In this document: one piece after another, positions 1-10,700 of the stretch
Position numbering within the stretch: position 1 is the stretch's first letter
How the letters are laid out: each line of letters starts with the position of its first letter
Assembly: GCA_963921425.1 (NCBI GenBank)
Contig: OY992837.1
Coordinates: 9,025,896-9,089,895, forward strand
Length of the DNA stretch: 64,000 nt
Direction of reading: 5' to 3'
From: Dryas octopetala
Taxonomy: Eukaryota; Streptophyta; Magnoliopsida; Rosales; Rosaceae
Program-made: the position numbers and the translations under genes
Notes under the pieces: model-generated
Database searches by the model: none
Told to the model about the DNA's origin: nothing
Seen by the model: only the letters and a program-made list of their open reading frames with translations

Positions 1-3000
1 AGAATCATCGATCACCAGCTCCTCAAACACCGAGATAAAGGCAGTTCTCATGGATGATGAGGGGGTCAAGCCAGGGTTTTCAATCGCCTTGCACATGAGG
101 AAGTTGAGGTCTGACATGTCTGTGAAATGCTTATTAGAGCTCTTAGCATTTGCATAGGCGGTGTAGCATCTCTTTGCCAGCTCCCACAGTGTATTTCTTC
201 CATTTATGTCATGTGAATTCACAATGGCAGAATGATAAAATCCTATAAATCAATTAGGGACGCATGTTAATCTACTTTCAACAGCATTTAGATAATTGAC
301 ATTGTATTCTCATTGATGATTATGACTAAAAAGTCAATTTTTTCCACAGTCAACTAGTCGACTTTTTTAGAGTTTGACATGTTAAAGTTCAATTGAAAAA
401 TCATTTGTAGGGGTTGACTTTAGTTTGCAAGGGCTTACCAAGATGATTGGCACTAAGGGGTGGATCGAGGATTGAACGGCAGTCGAGAAGGGTTACAACA
501 GCATACTTCTCCCATTCATGATCAGGAAGGTGCTTAGCGGCACGTACAGCAATCAATCCGGCAGCTGCCAACGCCCCGCACAATTTTATTTCTGTAGACT
601 TGCAAGCCTGCAAAGTTGGTGTCTCAATTAAGTGGTTAATTAAATCCTGGAATTCATATTTAATCGTTTTCATTAAGAGGATACCAGTCTGTTGGTCAAA
701 AATCAAAACTGTGTTATTGATACATTGCAATGGCTCTCACAAATTGACCACCACAAAAGGGCTAACAGCTAGCCAGAATCTTTGTTCGTAGTCCATCAGA
801 ACCAGTTATTGGCATGTGTGAAATAGACTTTTTTTTCTTTTTTATTACAAAAAGGGCTGAAGCCCAAAACCAACAACTAACAATAGACATGCTGCCTCAG
901 AAGGCCAGGCTTATCATTCCTGAACTGAACTACAATGCAATCTGGAGGATGATCCAACTGATGATAACCCAAGTCCAAAACAAAATGAGACAATTCTATC
1001 AACACCACCATGTAGACTTGAATGCTTCATGAACAACTCTATGAACACCACCGAGGGTGACAAACGACAATATGACTAGAACTGACACAAAGTTAACGGA
1101 TTTAGGTTGTGACTATTGCTTAATAGGAACCTGAAAATTAGGGGTGCACAAAAATACCTAAAAACCGAGTTTCAAACCAAACCAAACTGACCGGATCAAT
1201 TTGGTTTGAAATTTTCAATTTTAATCAAACCAAACCGACACTCATAATATATTAATTGGTTTATATATGATTTTAATACATATTATAGAAAAAACCAAAT
1301 CCCTTATTATATTTTATATATGTTTGTATATGTTTATTATAGTTTATAAACTGTATAACCAAACCTGTCAATTTTGCCTAGACACGGTTCGATTTCGATT
1401 CTAGCAATGGCCATTTCGACAAGTTCAGTTCAATTTGTGGTTTTTGCTTACTGGTTCAGTTAACCCGTGTGCACCCCTACCGAAAATGTCTCCACTTGCT
1501 AACATAAATAATAAATGGATGGAACTAATGTCTAGTAAACTAAACATGATTTTGACCCCAAACACACTCAATTACCACTCTAAGTTACAGACTTACAGCA
1601 CGGTTAAAGGCCAATGGATGCGATTGATTCATCCTCCGAAAATGACAAGGGGAAAGGAAAACAACTCCACATAATTTTGAGCAGGATGTCAAATCATCAA
1701 GCCCATGATGCCCATCCCCACTATTGTAAACTTAGAGACGACAAAAAGGGCGACGTGATAGTAGACCAAACTTAATAGACTTAGATAATTCAGAGGAAAC
1801 GTTTGGCCTAAAAAAGATAAATTCATCTCCATTCTGATTACGACAATATGGAGCCCATTTCGGATCACATCAGTTATTTGTACTTTGATTTTAGGAATAT
1901 TTACACTTATGCCCTTACCGGTCTTACACTTACATAATTACATTGCCACTTTTTTTTTTTTTTTGGAGAAAGACTTACATTTCACTTAAAAAAAAAAAAG
2001 AAAAATTGAACCACAATACCACATGAATTTTTAATTTGTGGACCGTCCACTATTTCATCGTCAAATTTACACGTGTTTTACATTAATATTGATGTACTCA
2101 ACCAACCTTGGATGCTCCTACATAATTAATTTGTTAATTTTTTGTTCTAGTAAAATTTAGCCTATTTACTTCCTTTTTGTTTTTGCTTCAGCATAGCAAA
2201 GCGGGAGCCACTACATAATTAATTTGTTAATTTTTTTATTTTGTAAGCCTGAAATTATAAGATTTATCGAAAAATACACAGTACAGGCTGTACAGGTGTC
2301 ATTTAAGCTTTTGAATGCATAGACATGACTGATGCAGTACGTAAAACCTTGAGTCAAACATTGACTAATCTAGAAAATTGAAAAGCAATCACTTACCGTG
2401 AGAAGCCTCTGAGTGTCTTGTGGGTTTATCAGCAACTTCACCATCTGAGTACGTCTCGGCGGATCCACGTCTTTGAACTCCAAATTCGACAGCCTCAGCG
2501 AGTTCAACGAGTACCCAAGCATGTCCACCCCACGCGCCCAAAATGGTTTATTCGCTTTCCGATTCGGGATCAGATCCTCAATTCCCAAACTGACCTTCAC
2601 ATTTCCCTTTAATTCCTTCTGTGTCCCTGGCGTTGACCGTAACTCCAACAACAGCTCCTTCAGTAGCGCCACGGCCGCCGCGCGGTCGCATGCTGACGTG
2701 TGCAGGCGGAGCACCAGGGCCCACCGGGACTCACTTAGCGTGTATGTGCTCGCACAGAGCACGTCGGTGTCAACGTTTGATAATGAAGGGTCGGGATCGC
2801 ACCACGTGTTGCGGTTGAGTTCGTGCTCGAGGATTAGGTGGAATGGGGTGACGTCGTTGGAGTGGATGGGGAGGGTTTGGAGGATGTGGGCCGTTGATGG
2901 GAGATCGAACGGTTGGATTTGGAGGTGCGGAGTGGGGGGTATGAGGAAGGAGTAGGTGTTTGTGGTGGGGTTGAAGTGGTGCTTGGAGCGGAGGATAGGG

Positions 3001-3188
3001 TGGGAATTTTGGAGATTGTGGAGGGCAGTTTGGAGAAGTGAGAAATCTGGGGGTTTGGAGAGGAGGAGGGCTAGGACTGTTATGCCGGTGCCGACGGAGA
3101 CGGCTTTGCACCAGCTGTACTCGGTTCCGCCGACGGGTCGGACATTGGGCTCGGGCATTGCTTCCGGGTCGAGGTTTGGATCCGACAT
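1..3188 (-). CDS. Condensation/acyltransferase-like protein (C-terminal part outside window)
   Basis: Three exons are visible: 2397-3188, 439-607 and 1-242, the last continuing past the left edge. They join in frame: exon 1 ends on a codon boundary (GTAAGT donor), exon 2 begins ACKSTEIKLCGALAAAGL, and exon 3 continues HLG/FYHSAI. The protein resembles plant relatives of condensation-domain / PapA-type alcohol acyltransferases, which fold like BAHD enzymes and chloramphenicol acetyltransferase. The visible part is about 400 residues; relatives are roughly 450-480. The start at 3188 is the first in-frame ATG after the TATA box and gives MSDPNLDPEAMPEP. The active-site HHxxxDG motif appears as HTSACD in exon 1, so the first His and the Asp are present but the usual catalytic second His is Thr. 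It may therefore be a non-catalytic or altered family member. Substrate unknown. Family assignment is fairly sure; activity is not. Confidence 0.82.
826..1075 (-). mobile_element. LINE 3' tail fragment in intron
   Basis: A poly-T/TTATTAC stretch at 826-848 is followed by a segment whose reverse complement reads GGGCTTCAGCCC then TTTTTGTAATAAAAAA. This is the usual 3' end of plant L1-type LINEs. The body beyond the tail is not clearly delimited; the right end given is approximate. It lies in the 1,789-nt first intron of the acyltransferase-like gene. Confidence 0.45.
1139..1479. mobile_element. hAT-type MITE, 341 bp
   Basis: Terminal inverted repeats are TAGGGGTGCACA on the left and TGTGCACCCCTA on the right. 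The flanks are an 8-bp target duplication with one mismatch (CTGAAAAT at 1131-1138, CCGAAAAT at 1480-1487), as expected for hAT elements. The interior is rich in CAAACCAAACC and its complement, typical of this abundant plant family. It is non-coding and lies in the first intron of the acyltransferase-like gene. Confidence 0.85.
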
Positions 3189-3290
3189 GTTGGTGTGAGA
3201 GAGAAAGGCGGAGATATTGCTTGGGGACTGAAAAAATGCGGACCATATAGGACGAAAGTGATGAGAGGAAAGAAGACTGAAGACCCCGTG

Positions 3291-3298
3291 TATATAAA
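3291..3298 (-). promoter_or_regulatory. TATA box of acyltransferase-like gene
   Basis: Read on the minus strand this is TTTATATA inside ATTTTATATACACGG, about 105 nt upstream of the ATG at 3188. That spacing fits a leader of roughly 70 nt. Confidence 0.55.
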
Positions 3299-3388
3299 AT
3301 AAGCCTAACTTTATGTTTTTTCATGCATGTTTTATTGATGGCAACGCATGTTCTATTGAGGGTGTCATTTAGACAATTACAGTATTAC

Positions 3389-4069
3389 CCTTTGCCCCGT
3401 TTGGTTTGCCGAATTTATTTCTCATAAAATGAATTTCTATGTATTTTTCAGAGGGAAGGAAATCAATATTCTCATTTATATGTTTGGTAATGGCAATGCT
3501 TTCATTTCCTATATGTGGTTTGTACAAAAATATGAAACAAAAATAATTTAATTGTCTAATTATATTTATTATACAAAATAAAAAGAATGTCAACAATTTC
3601 TTATTTATATAATTGATATTTTCAATTATTCAAATGGGTAATTTGGTCTTGAAAAAGCGTTATTAATACTTTCCATTGGAAATGAAAAACCAAACTCAAG
3701 CTAGTAGGAGAGTTTCATTTTCTCTTTTAGGGGCATCATTTTCCCATGAATCAGGAATTGTATTCAGGGGTGGAGCTATTCATTGGCCATAAGTGCCCAT
3801 GCCCCACCCCCCCACAATATTTTTCAACCCCTTTAATATATATGCGACAGAATAATGAATTTGAAGAGAAAGTTTCAATAATTAAGCATTTGCCCCCCCC
3901 CCCCCCCAAATTCTCCATAAATGATGTTTTGTGATTTGTTTTTGGCCCCCAAAATGTCAAAATTTGGCTCTGCCCTTAATTGTATTCTCAATTCTACACT
4001 TTTACTAAACATGAGACTAAAATTATTTTCTTATTATCAGACTTTCGTGAACCAAACAGGCCCAAATAA
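3389..4069. mobile_element. TIR DNA element with nested MITE
   Basis: The left end reads CCCCGTTTGGTTTGCCG and the right end reads GAACCAAACAGGCCC, which are inverted repeats of the common plant G(G)GCC-GTTTGGTT type (Tourist or hAT MITEs). The interior is AT-rich and non-coding. A younger 214-bp hAT MITE sits inside it; without that insert the element is about 460 bp. The ends are approximate because I could not define a clean target duplication. Confidence 0.55.
3765..3978. mobile_element. hAT MITE, 214 bp, nested
   Basis: The termini are CAGGGGTGGAGC and GGCTCTGCCCTTA (inverted, imperfect). A perfect 8-bp target duplication ATTGTATT flanks it at 3757-3764 and 3979-3986. Family features fit non-autonomous hAT elements. 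It contains a C17 homopolymer at about 3894-3907 and onwards. Confidence 0.85.
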
Positions 4070-4959
4070 TTTATTATTATTTTAGAACCTCCGTTGAAAT
4101 TTGATGCAACTTAAAGATGGTTAGGAACTTAGGATTAATTGGTGTTGTCTAATCTATCAAAAATTGATGAAGAGAAGTTCTAAATGGACCTACTGCCGAG
4201 TCTCCTCTTTATCAATTGGACTTACTAAACACATGATTGAAAGTTCATTTACTCAATGAGACATTTTGAAATTTATGTACTAAAATGAAAATCGGGTCAA
4301 GTTAAAGTACCAAACTAGCAATAAATGCAAAAAATCCTAAATTTTTAAAAGCAACAAGTTGATGAATTAGAATTGAAAAAGAATTTACTTCTCTAAGGAT
4401 GCATAAAAAAAAATGCATTTTCTTTAACCTATAGTACAACAAACTGTAAAAAAAATGTAAGGAGAAAAAAAAAAAAGCAAATGAATATAAAGTTCACTTT
4501 ACAATCTTTAATGATAAATAAACTCAATGTTTTCAAACATTAAAAATGTTCACCTAATAAGGAAAAACCCCACCTTAAAAAAAAAAAAAAAAAAAAGCAC
4601 TCTAAGGGCACATCTAGCCATCTAGGTGTTGTACATGAACTTTGCACCGATAACCACTACTTGACAATGATTTTACAATGATGAACATGAGTACATGACA
4701 ATGGTTGATGTGACTCTATAAGAGTATTTTTGTGTTTTATGTTGATTTTATGCTCTTTTAACATGTTTATGTAAGAAAAATACTAAAAATATATATAAGT
4801 AGCATTTGTATCGGGTGTTGTTGCACAATGATCACTGTTGAACAATGACAATATAAACATGGCAATATAAACTTAATTTTATTCCTTATAAGTTCATGAT
4901 GGTATATTTGTATTTTGCAAACATGGCACGTAGAATTTTGGAACGAAGAGAAAAAATTA
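4070..4959. other. Intergenic, AT-rich, no gene seen
   Basis: This stretch contains only short random open frames and several A-tracts (for example at 4576-4596). No conserved coding segment, RNA gene or clear repeat terminus is visible. Confidence 0.5.
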
Positions 4960-5177
4960 AGTTTATATTGTCGATAATGATGAATATGTTACATTTTTAT
5001 TTCATTACAGGGTTTACCAAACACTATAATGGGAATCAAAATTTATTTTCAAACCTCGATTTCAATCGTGTACTAAACACATGCATGGAAATCTTTAAAC
5101 CATTCCATTCCATAATTAGTAAGGAAGAATACAATTCATATTTCCATTCTAACATTCCCACCAAACAAACGGGGCCT
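4960..5177. repeat. Partial GTTTGG-type TIR element
   Basis: The right end reads CCACCAAACAAACGGGGCC, close to the reverse complement of the terminus at 3391, and the upstream 200 bp contain similar CATTCCATTCC-like sequence. No matching left terminus was found, so this looks like a truncated relative of the element at 3389-4069. Confidence 0.4.
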
Positions 5178-5910
5178 TAGGATTTTCAGTTGACCAGCCT
5201 GAAGCTTGTATCTCCTTTTAGGTTTTTCGGTTGTCGATCCTCGAGTATATTATTGTTTGCGTTTTCGCATTACATACTTTGGTACTTTGGTCATTTTTTT
5301 GATGGTCGTCTCTACGTTGAAGACGACACAGATCTCTTGCCTTTTGCTTGCATGTCTTCCTTAACTATTGCATACATGATACCTCTGTTGTTAAATTACT
5401 TAACCATGTCTTGAATGGTGCTGCATGATTATATTTGTATCAGCATGTTTATCGAATTTTAAGTTAAACTTGAAGGGAAGCATGAATATCGTGCACAATT
5501 AATGTGCCAATGTAGAGAGTAAAAAAAGAAAGATTTTATTTGCTGTGAAAAGCAACAAATGCATGTCAATGTCATGTATGATAGAGTTCACATAAACAAA
5601 GTTGGCTTTGGGGGTGTTTTATTGGGAACATTATGATCTTAAGTCTTATTTTTATTTTTAATCTCAATAACATATTCTGTTGTTTAGTTCGTTTCAATAA
5701 CATAAGCATGAATTGAATCGGTGGTCAAACACCCAATTCATTTATATGGTTATTTAACCCTTATTAAGCTGGTTCAATTAGTAATTAGACAATATTTTAA
5801 TAAAAAAATAGTGATTAGATAATGTTGCAATTAAATAAAAAATTGTGTTTACTTTTTAATTAATTAACTGGCGTAAAAGAGTTTTGAACTTAGGAAGCAC
5901 TCTGACAAAG

Positions 5911-6017
5911 AGAGACTTGGGGTAGGTCAGTTGGTGGTTAAGCAGTTGTGATGCCCCCACCTCACCGGGTTTTGATCCCCCCTCTAGGCCTCTTTCCTTG
6001 GCCTTCCTTAAAAAAAA
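5911..6017 (+). mobile_element. tRNA-derived SINE
   Basis: The segment has a pol III A-box-like sequence (GGTAGGTCAGTTGG) and, about 45 nt downstream, a B-box-like GGGTTTTGATCCCC. It ends in pyrimidine-rich sequence and an A-tract at 6010-6017. This order is that of plant tRNA-related SINEs. Clear target duplications were not found, so the ends are approximate. Confidence 0.65.
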
Positions 6018-6211
6018 TCAAGAGATTGGATACTATCTACTAGATCAAATAATAATTATATTAGCAATAAGAATTGTGTTTCATACTACTCCAAAAAATA
6101 ATTAGTGGAACTAACAACTAAGAGAGGATAGCATAATTAGTCGAACTCCACTGCAACAAAAAAAAAAACTCAAACAGAAAAGGGAAATTTTTCAAAAACA
6201 AAAAACAAAAA

Positions 6212-7236
6212 GAGGGCTGCTATTTGCACACCCCTTTTGAAAAAGAAAAAAAAGCCTAAAAAAAAAGACCACTTTAACCCTCCCCTCACCCACACACCCC
6301 ATTCCCATCCCCCCCCCCCCCCCCCCGTACACACCCCTCCATCTTTCTCAAGCTTGCACAGCCACCCCCACCACCATTCTCCCTCTCTCTACCATCTCTC
6401 CCGACCACCCCAGCCCCGCCCCAGCCCACCCCAACCCAGCCCCGACCACCCCAGCCCCGCCCCTTCTCACCCCAACCCAGCCCCGACCACCCCAGCCCTC
6501 CAGCCACCGCGCGCAGCGGCTTCCAACCACCGGCGTGCCCTTCTCTCTCTCTCTCTCTCTCTCTCTCCGAGTAGCTGGTTCGGCGAGCACTTGCCGAACG
6601 GGTCCTTGATGTTCGGTGGGTACCTACCGAACAACACTCACATCGTTCGGCGGATGCCTGCCGAACGAGTGTGACATTTTCGGCGGGCCAGTGTCGAACG
6701 GATGCGCAGCTGCGCGCGGGAGGAGAGATAGAGAGGAGGTGGTGCTACTACAGGGCTGGGGTGCGGGAGGGAATGAGGTGGTCCGGTGAGGGGCTGAGTG
6801 GGTGGGTCGGGGCTGGGTTGGGGTGGGCTGGGGAAGAGAGAGAGAAGGTGGTGCTGCGGGGGGGTCGGTGCAGGGGCTGAGGGGCTAGGTGGGTTGGGTG
6901 GAGGGGGGAGGCCGGAGGGGGAGGGAGGGAGGGGTGGGTCGGGTGAGGGGGTTGAGGGGCTAGGTGGGTTGGGTGGAGGGGCTGGCTGGCTGGGGGAGGG
7001 TTGGAGAAGAAGAAGAAAAAAAAAAAAAAAAAAAACAGGGGGAAGGGGGTATGAACGTGAGAAAAAAGAGAGGGAAAGAAAGAAGAGTGTGTAATGAAAT
7101 GAGGGTATTTTAGTAATGGGTTAGGTGTGTGTTGAGAGATTTTGAATTTGAAGTAAGTGTGTGGGGTGTGTAGGAGAAAAAAAGAGAAAAAGGGTGTGCA
7201 AAAAGAAAAAAAAGGGTGTGCAAATAGCAGCCCTCA
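6212..7236. mobile_element. 1,025-bp TIR/foldback element
   Basis: The ends are perfect inverted repeats beginning GAGGGCTGCTATTTGC, about 22 bp long. They are flanked by the 8-bp direct repeat AACAAAAA at 6204-6211 and 7237-7244. The left half is strongly C-rich (CCCCAGCCCCGACC units) and the right half strongly G-rich (GGGTTGGGTGGAGG units), so the element is a long imperfect palindrome around a centre near 6600-6690. The centre holds repeated TTCGG/CCGAA motifs. There is no convincing coding region; the long proline- or glycine-rich frames are products of the composition. The 8-bp duplication suggests hAT, but the terminus is not a standard one. Confidence 0.8.
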
Positions 7237-7635
7237 ACAAAAAAGGCAAATGACGATATTAGTCCCCATAATTGTAATAGACCAACCAAAAGGCCCAAAA
7301 CTAGTTCCTGTACCACCTGAAAGATTGTACACGGCCATAGCCCGCAAAACACAAAGCCCAATTTCATATGGTCCAGATTTCCCCAGTCCAGCCACCCATC
7401 AGTGTTAATCTGTCATTATAGTTATAAGTAAGGGCAGTATAGTAAAATCCAGTTATATGAAACTGAAGGACATCTAGACCGTCCGATCTGCATTCCTTGA
7501 CGTGGAGCCGTCGATATATTTGGAGAGAGCGGGTCTCAAATTTCAAATCTCACTCCAATCCCGCTCTCTTCCCGATTCAGAGCAATAGAGTGAGAAAGAA
7601 AGCATTTCGCATTCACACTCACACATCAGGACATC

Positions 7636-7637
<2 letters not shown>

Positions 7638-7671
<34 letters not shown>
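7638..7671 (+). repeat. (GA)n microsatellite in kinesin 5' leader
   Basis: About 16 uninterrupted GA units lie some 92 bp upstream of the kinesin ATG at 7763. GA/CT tracts are common in plant 5' leaders and core promoters. Confidence 0.85.
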
Positions 7672-7673
<2 letters not shown>

Positions 7674-7762
7674 TGGCGGAGATAATCATTCGTGGGAGCG
7701 GATCCAGTACAAGCAAGACCATCATAGGTGCGTGCGACTCTCCCTCCCGCCCTCGTGCTAGA

Positions 7763-10700
7763 ATGTCCGGCCGCGAGAAAGAGAAGGGCGTCAACGTCCA
7801 GGTTCTCCTTCGTTGCAGGTACTTCCCCCTCTTTCTATCTCTAGGGTTTATGGTTTTGAAAATTATTATAGCAATTTCTGCAACACGCCGTTTTCAAATC
7901 CCCAATTTTTCTTGGTGATGTGATTCTCTTCGTTTGTTACTTGAAAAATCTACTAGGCCGTTTAGTGACGACGAGTTGCGGAGCAATGCCCCGCAGGTTG
8001 TTACTTGCAATGAATATATGAGGGAAGTGGCCGTGTCTCAGAACATCGCCGGCAAGCATATCGATAGGGTTTTCACTTTTGATAAGGTTTTCCCTTCAGC
8101 CCAAACACCGATTTTTGAATTTTGTTTTTGTTTTTTTTTTAATGTTATGAGGTTACATTCAAATTTTAACTTTTTGGTGCTTGTATTTGCAGGTTTTTGG
8201 TCCTGGTGCTCAGCAGAGAGATCTATATGAGCAAGCTGTGATTCCAATAGTGAATGAAGTATTGGAAGGCTTCAACTGTACCATTTTCGCGTACGGTCAA
8301 ACTGGAACGGGAAAGACGTACACAATGGAGGGTGAATGCAAAAGGGCAAAGGTACTGCATGTGTCTGTTTTTATAATCAGTTTCATGGTTATGTTTTTTT
8401 TTTTTTAAGTATTCATCATGAAAGTGTGTTGATGTAATGGGACATTGCAACAGAGTGGGCCGAATGGAGAATTGCCTCCAGAAGCCGGAGTTATTCCGAG
8501 GGCTGTGCAGCAGATTTTTGATACCCTTGAGAGCCAGAACGCAGAGTACAGTGTAAAGGTCACTTTTTTAGAGCTTTACAATGAGGAGATTACTGATCTG
8601 CTTGCCCCGGAGGAACTTTCTAGAGTTTCATTGGAGGAGAAGCAGAAGAAGCAGTTGCCCTTAATGGAGGATGGGAAAGGTGGAGTCCTTGTCAGAGGTT
8701 TGGAGGAGGAAATTGTGACTAGTGCTAGTGAGATTTTCACTCTACTTGAAAGAGGGTCTTCTAAACGTCGCACTGCAGAAACTTTATTGAACAAGCAATC
8801 AAGGTAATGCAAGTGCTTCTTTTTAGTGTCTTCATGTTTTGTATATGTCAATGTGTTTATGTGTTACTGAACAATTAATATGGAACTTCAGTCGATCACA
8901 TTCTCTATTTTCCATCACGATACACATTAAGGAAGCAACCCCAGAAGGTGAAGAGTTGATCAAATGTGGAAAGTTGAATCTGGTTGATTTGGCTGGCTCA
9001 GAAAATATCTCTCGTTCGGGTGCTAGAGAGGTGCAAACATTAAGTCTGACTTTACAATTTTATCTCTAGTGTGATTAGGAATTGCTCTAGTAGATTATTC
9101 TTGAAACTGGTTTTCTTATTTTTGTGTCATCTCAAAATTTTAGGGTCGTGCACGAGAAGCTGGAGAAATCAACAAAAGTTTACTGACTTTAGGGCGAGTA
9201 ATCAATGCTCTGGTGGAGCATCTTGGGCATATTCCTTACAGGTTTGCAATGCTATTTTGTGCTTTGATCTCTTTGTATATGCCCTTTGTTCTTCCCAATT
9301 CTAATAACAAAATTGTATTTGAAATTAGGGATAGCAAGCTAACGCGGTTACTTCGTGATTCACTTGGAGGGAGAACGAAGACATGCATCATAGCCACAGT
9401 TTCACCGGCTGTGCACTGTCTGGAGGAAACCCTGAGTACACTGGATTATGCACACAGGGCCAAAAATATAAAAAATAAGCCCGAGGTTTGTTATTCCATA
9501 TTAGTTGGCTAACTCTTCTCTCTTTTTTTGTTTATGTATTTTGTGGAATGTGATCTGTGGTTACTGATGCAACCTTGAGTGTTTCTAATGTTGCTTTAAA
9601 TGATTAAACATGGTATCTATATCAAAATAATTCTTTGTTGCGGTTACTTGTAGGTGAATCAGAAAATGATGAAATCAACTCTTATCAAGGATCTTTATGG
9701 TGAAATTGAACGGCTTAAGGCAGGTCAGATATTTTGCATTTGAGTCGTTAGGTAAAGTTGTCTGTAACCTGATGTCTCTGCTTGTTTCTAATATTGTGAT
9801 TCTGTTCAGAGGTTTATGCTGCACGAGAGAAGAATGGAGTCTATATCCCGAAGGATCGATACTATCAGGAGGAAAGTGAAAGGAAGGTATGATATTTTCC
9901 TCAGTTTCCTTAAGTTAATGCTTTGTTTGATTGCCTCTCTAACATATTGTTGTACTTCTGATTCAATAACTATGAATACAATACTTGTTTGCTGCTTTTG
10001 AGAAGGCAGTATACATTTTGCTTAGTTATCTTTTGGATGTATGAATCATAAGTTCTTTCCTTCATTCTTCGGTTGTGTTTTCAGCTTCTGAGAAGGCAGT
10101 ATACATTTTGCTTAGTTATCTTTTGGCTTTATGAATCATAGCTTTTCTTTCCTTCATTCTTTGGTCGTGGTACTTGTTATGGTCTTAGATACACACCTCT
10201 TTGTACATATGTAAAAAGACAACCACAATGTTTTTTCATTAATTACCTGATTCTGATGGGGTCTTCTTGATTACTTTTGGTGTATACTCAGTTATTTTTT
10301 CTTGTGTTTAGGCCATGGCTGATCAGATAGAGCAGATGGGGGTTATGCTAGAAACCCATCAGAAGGTTTGTTCGTGTGATGCTTGCTTTTTAAAATATAG
10401 GTCACTACTGGTTTTGTCTGATATTTAACTTCAATTTTACTCATATGGCATGTTAAAAACAGCAACTCGAGGAATTGCAAGACAAATATAATGTCCAGGT
10501 TCGACAGTGTTATGACTTGAGCAACAAACTTGAATCCACTGAGGTGAGCTTCTTTTCATATACTCTTGTATGTGATTATGGATTTATGTGTAGATTCTAA
10601 AACCTCTTAAAAATAACATGCAGAATACTTTGAATCATACCACTAAGTTGCTATCTAACACTGAGGACGAATTGATGAAATGTCGATATACTCTGAAGGA

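Noticed and set aside
608-730. Leftward extension of acyltransferase exon 2 (a protein-like frame running to 730)
   Set aside because: A clear acceptor (TTTGCAG) at 608-615 joins exon 1 to ACKSTEIKL in phase and gives the expected family sequence. The extra residues do not fit the family.
2473-3324. Several long frames antisense or offset to the acyltransferase exon
   Set aside because: They are shadows of the GC-rich exon and have no family features.
6237-7094. Proline-rich and glycine-rich frames of up to 145 codons
   Set aside because: They arise from C-rich and G-rich halves of a transposon and lack any protein-like complexity.
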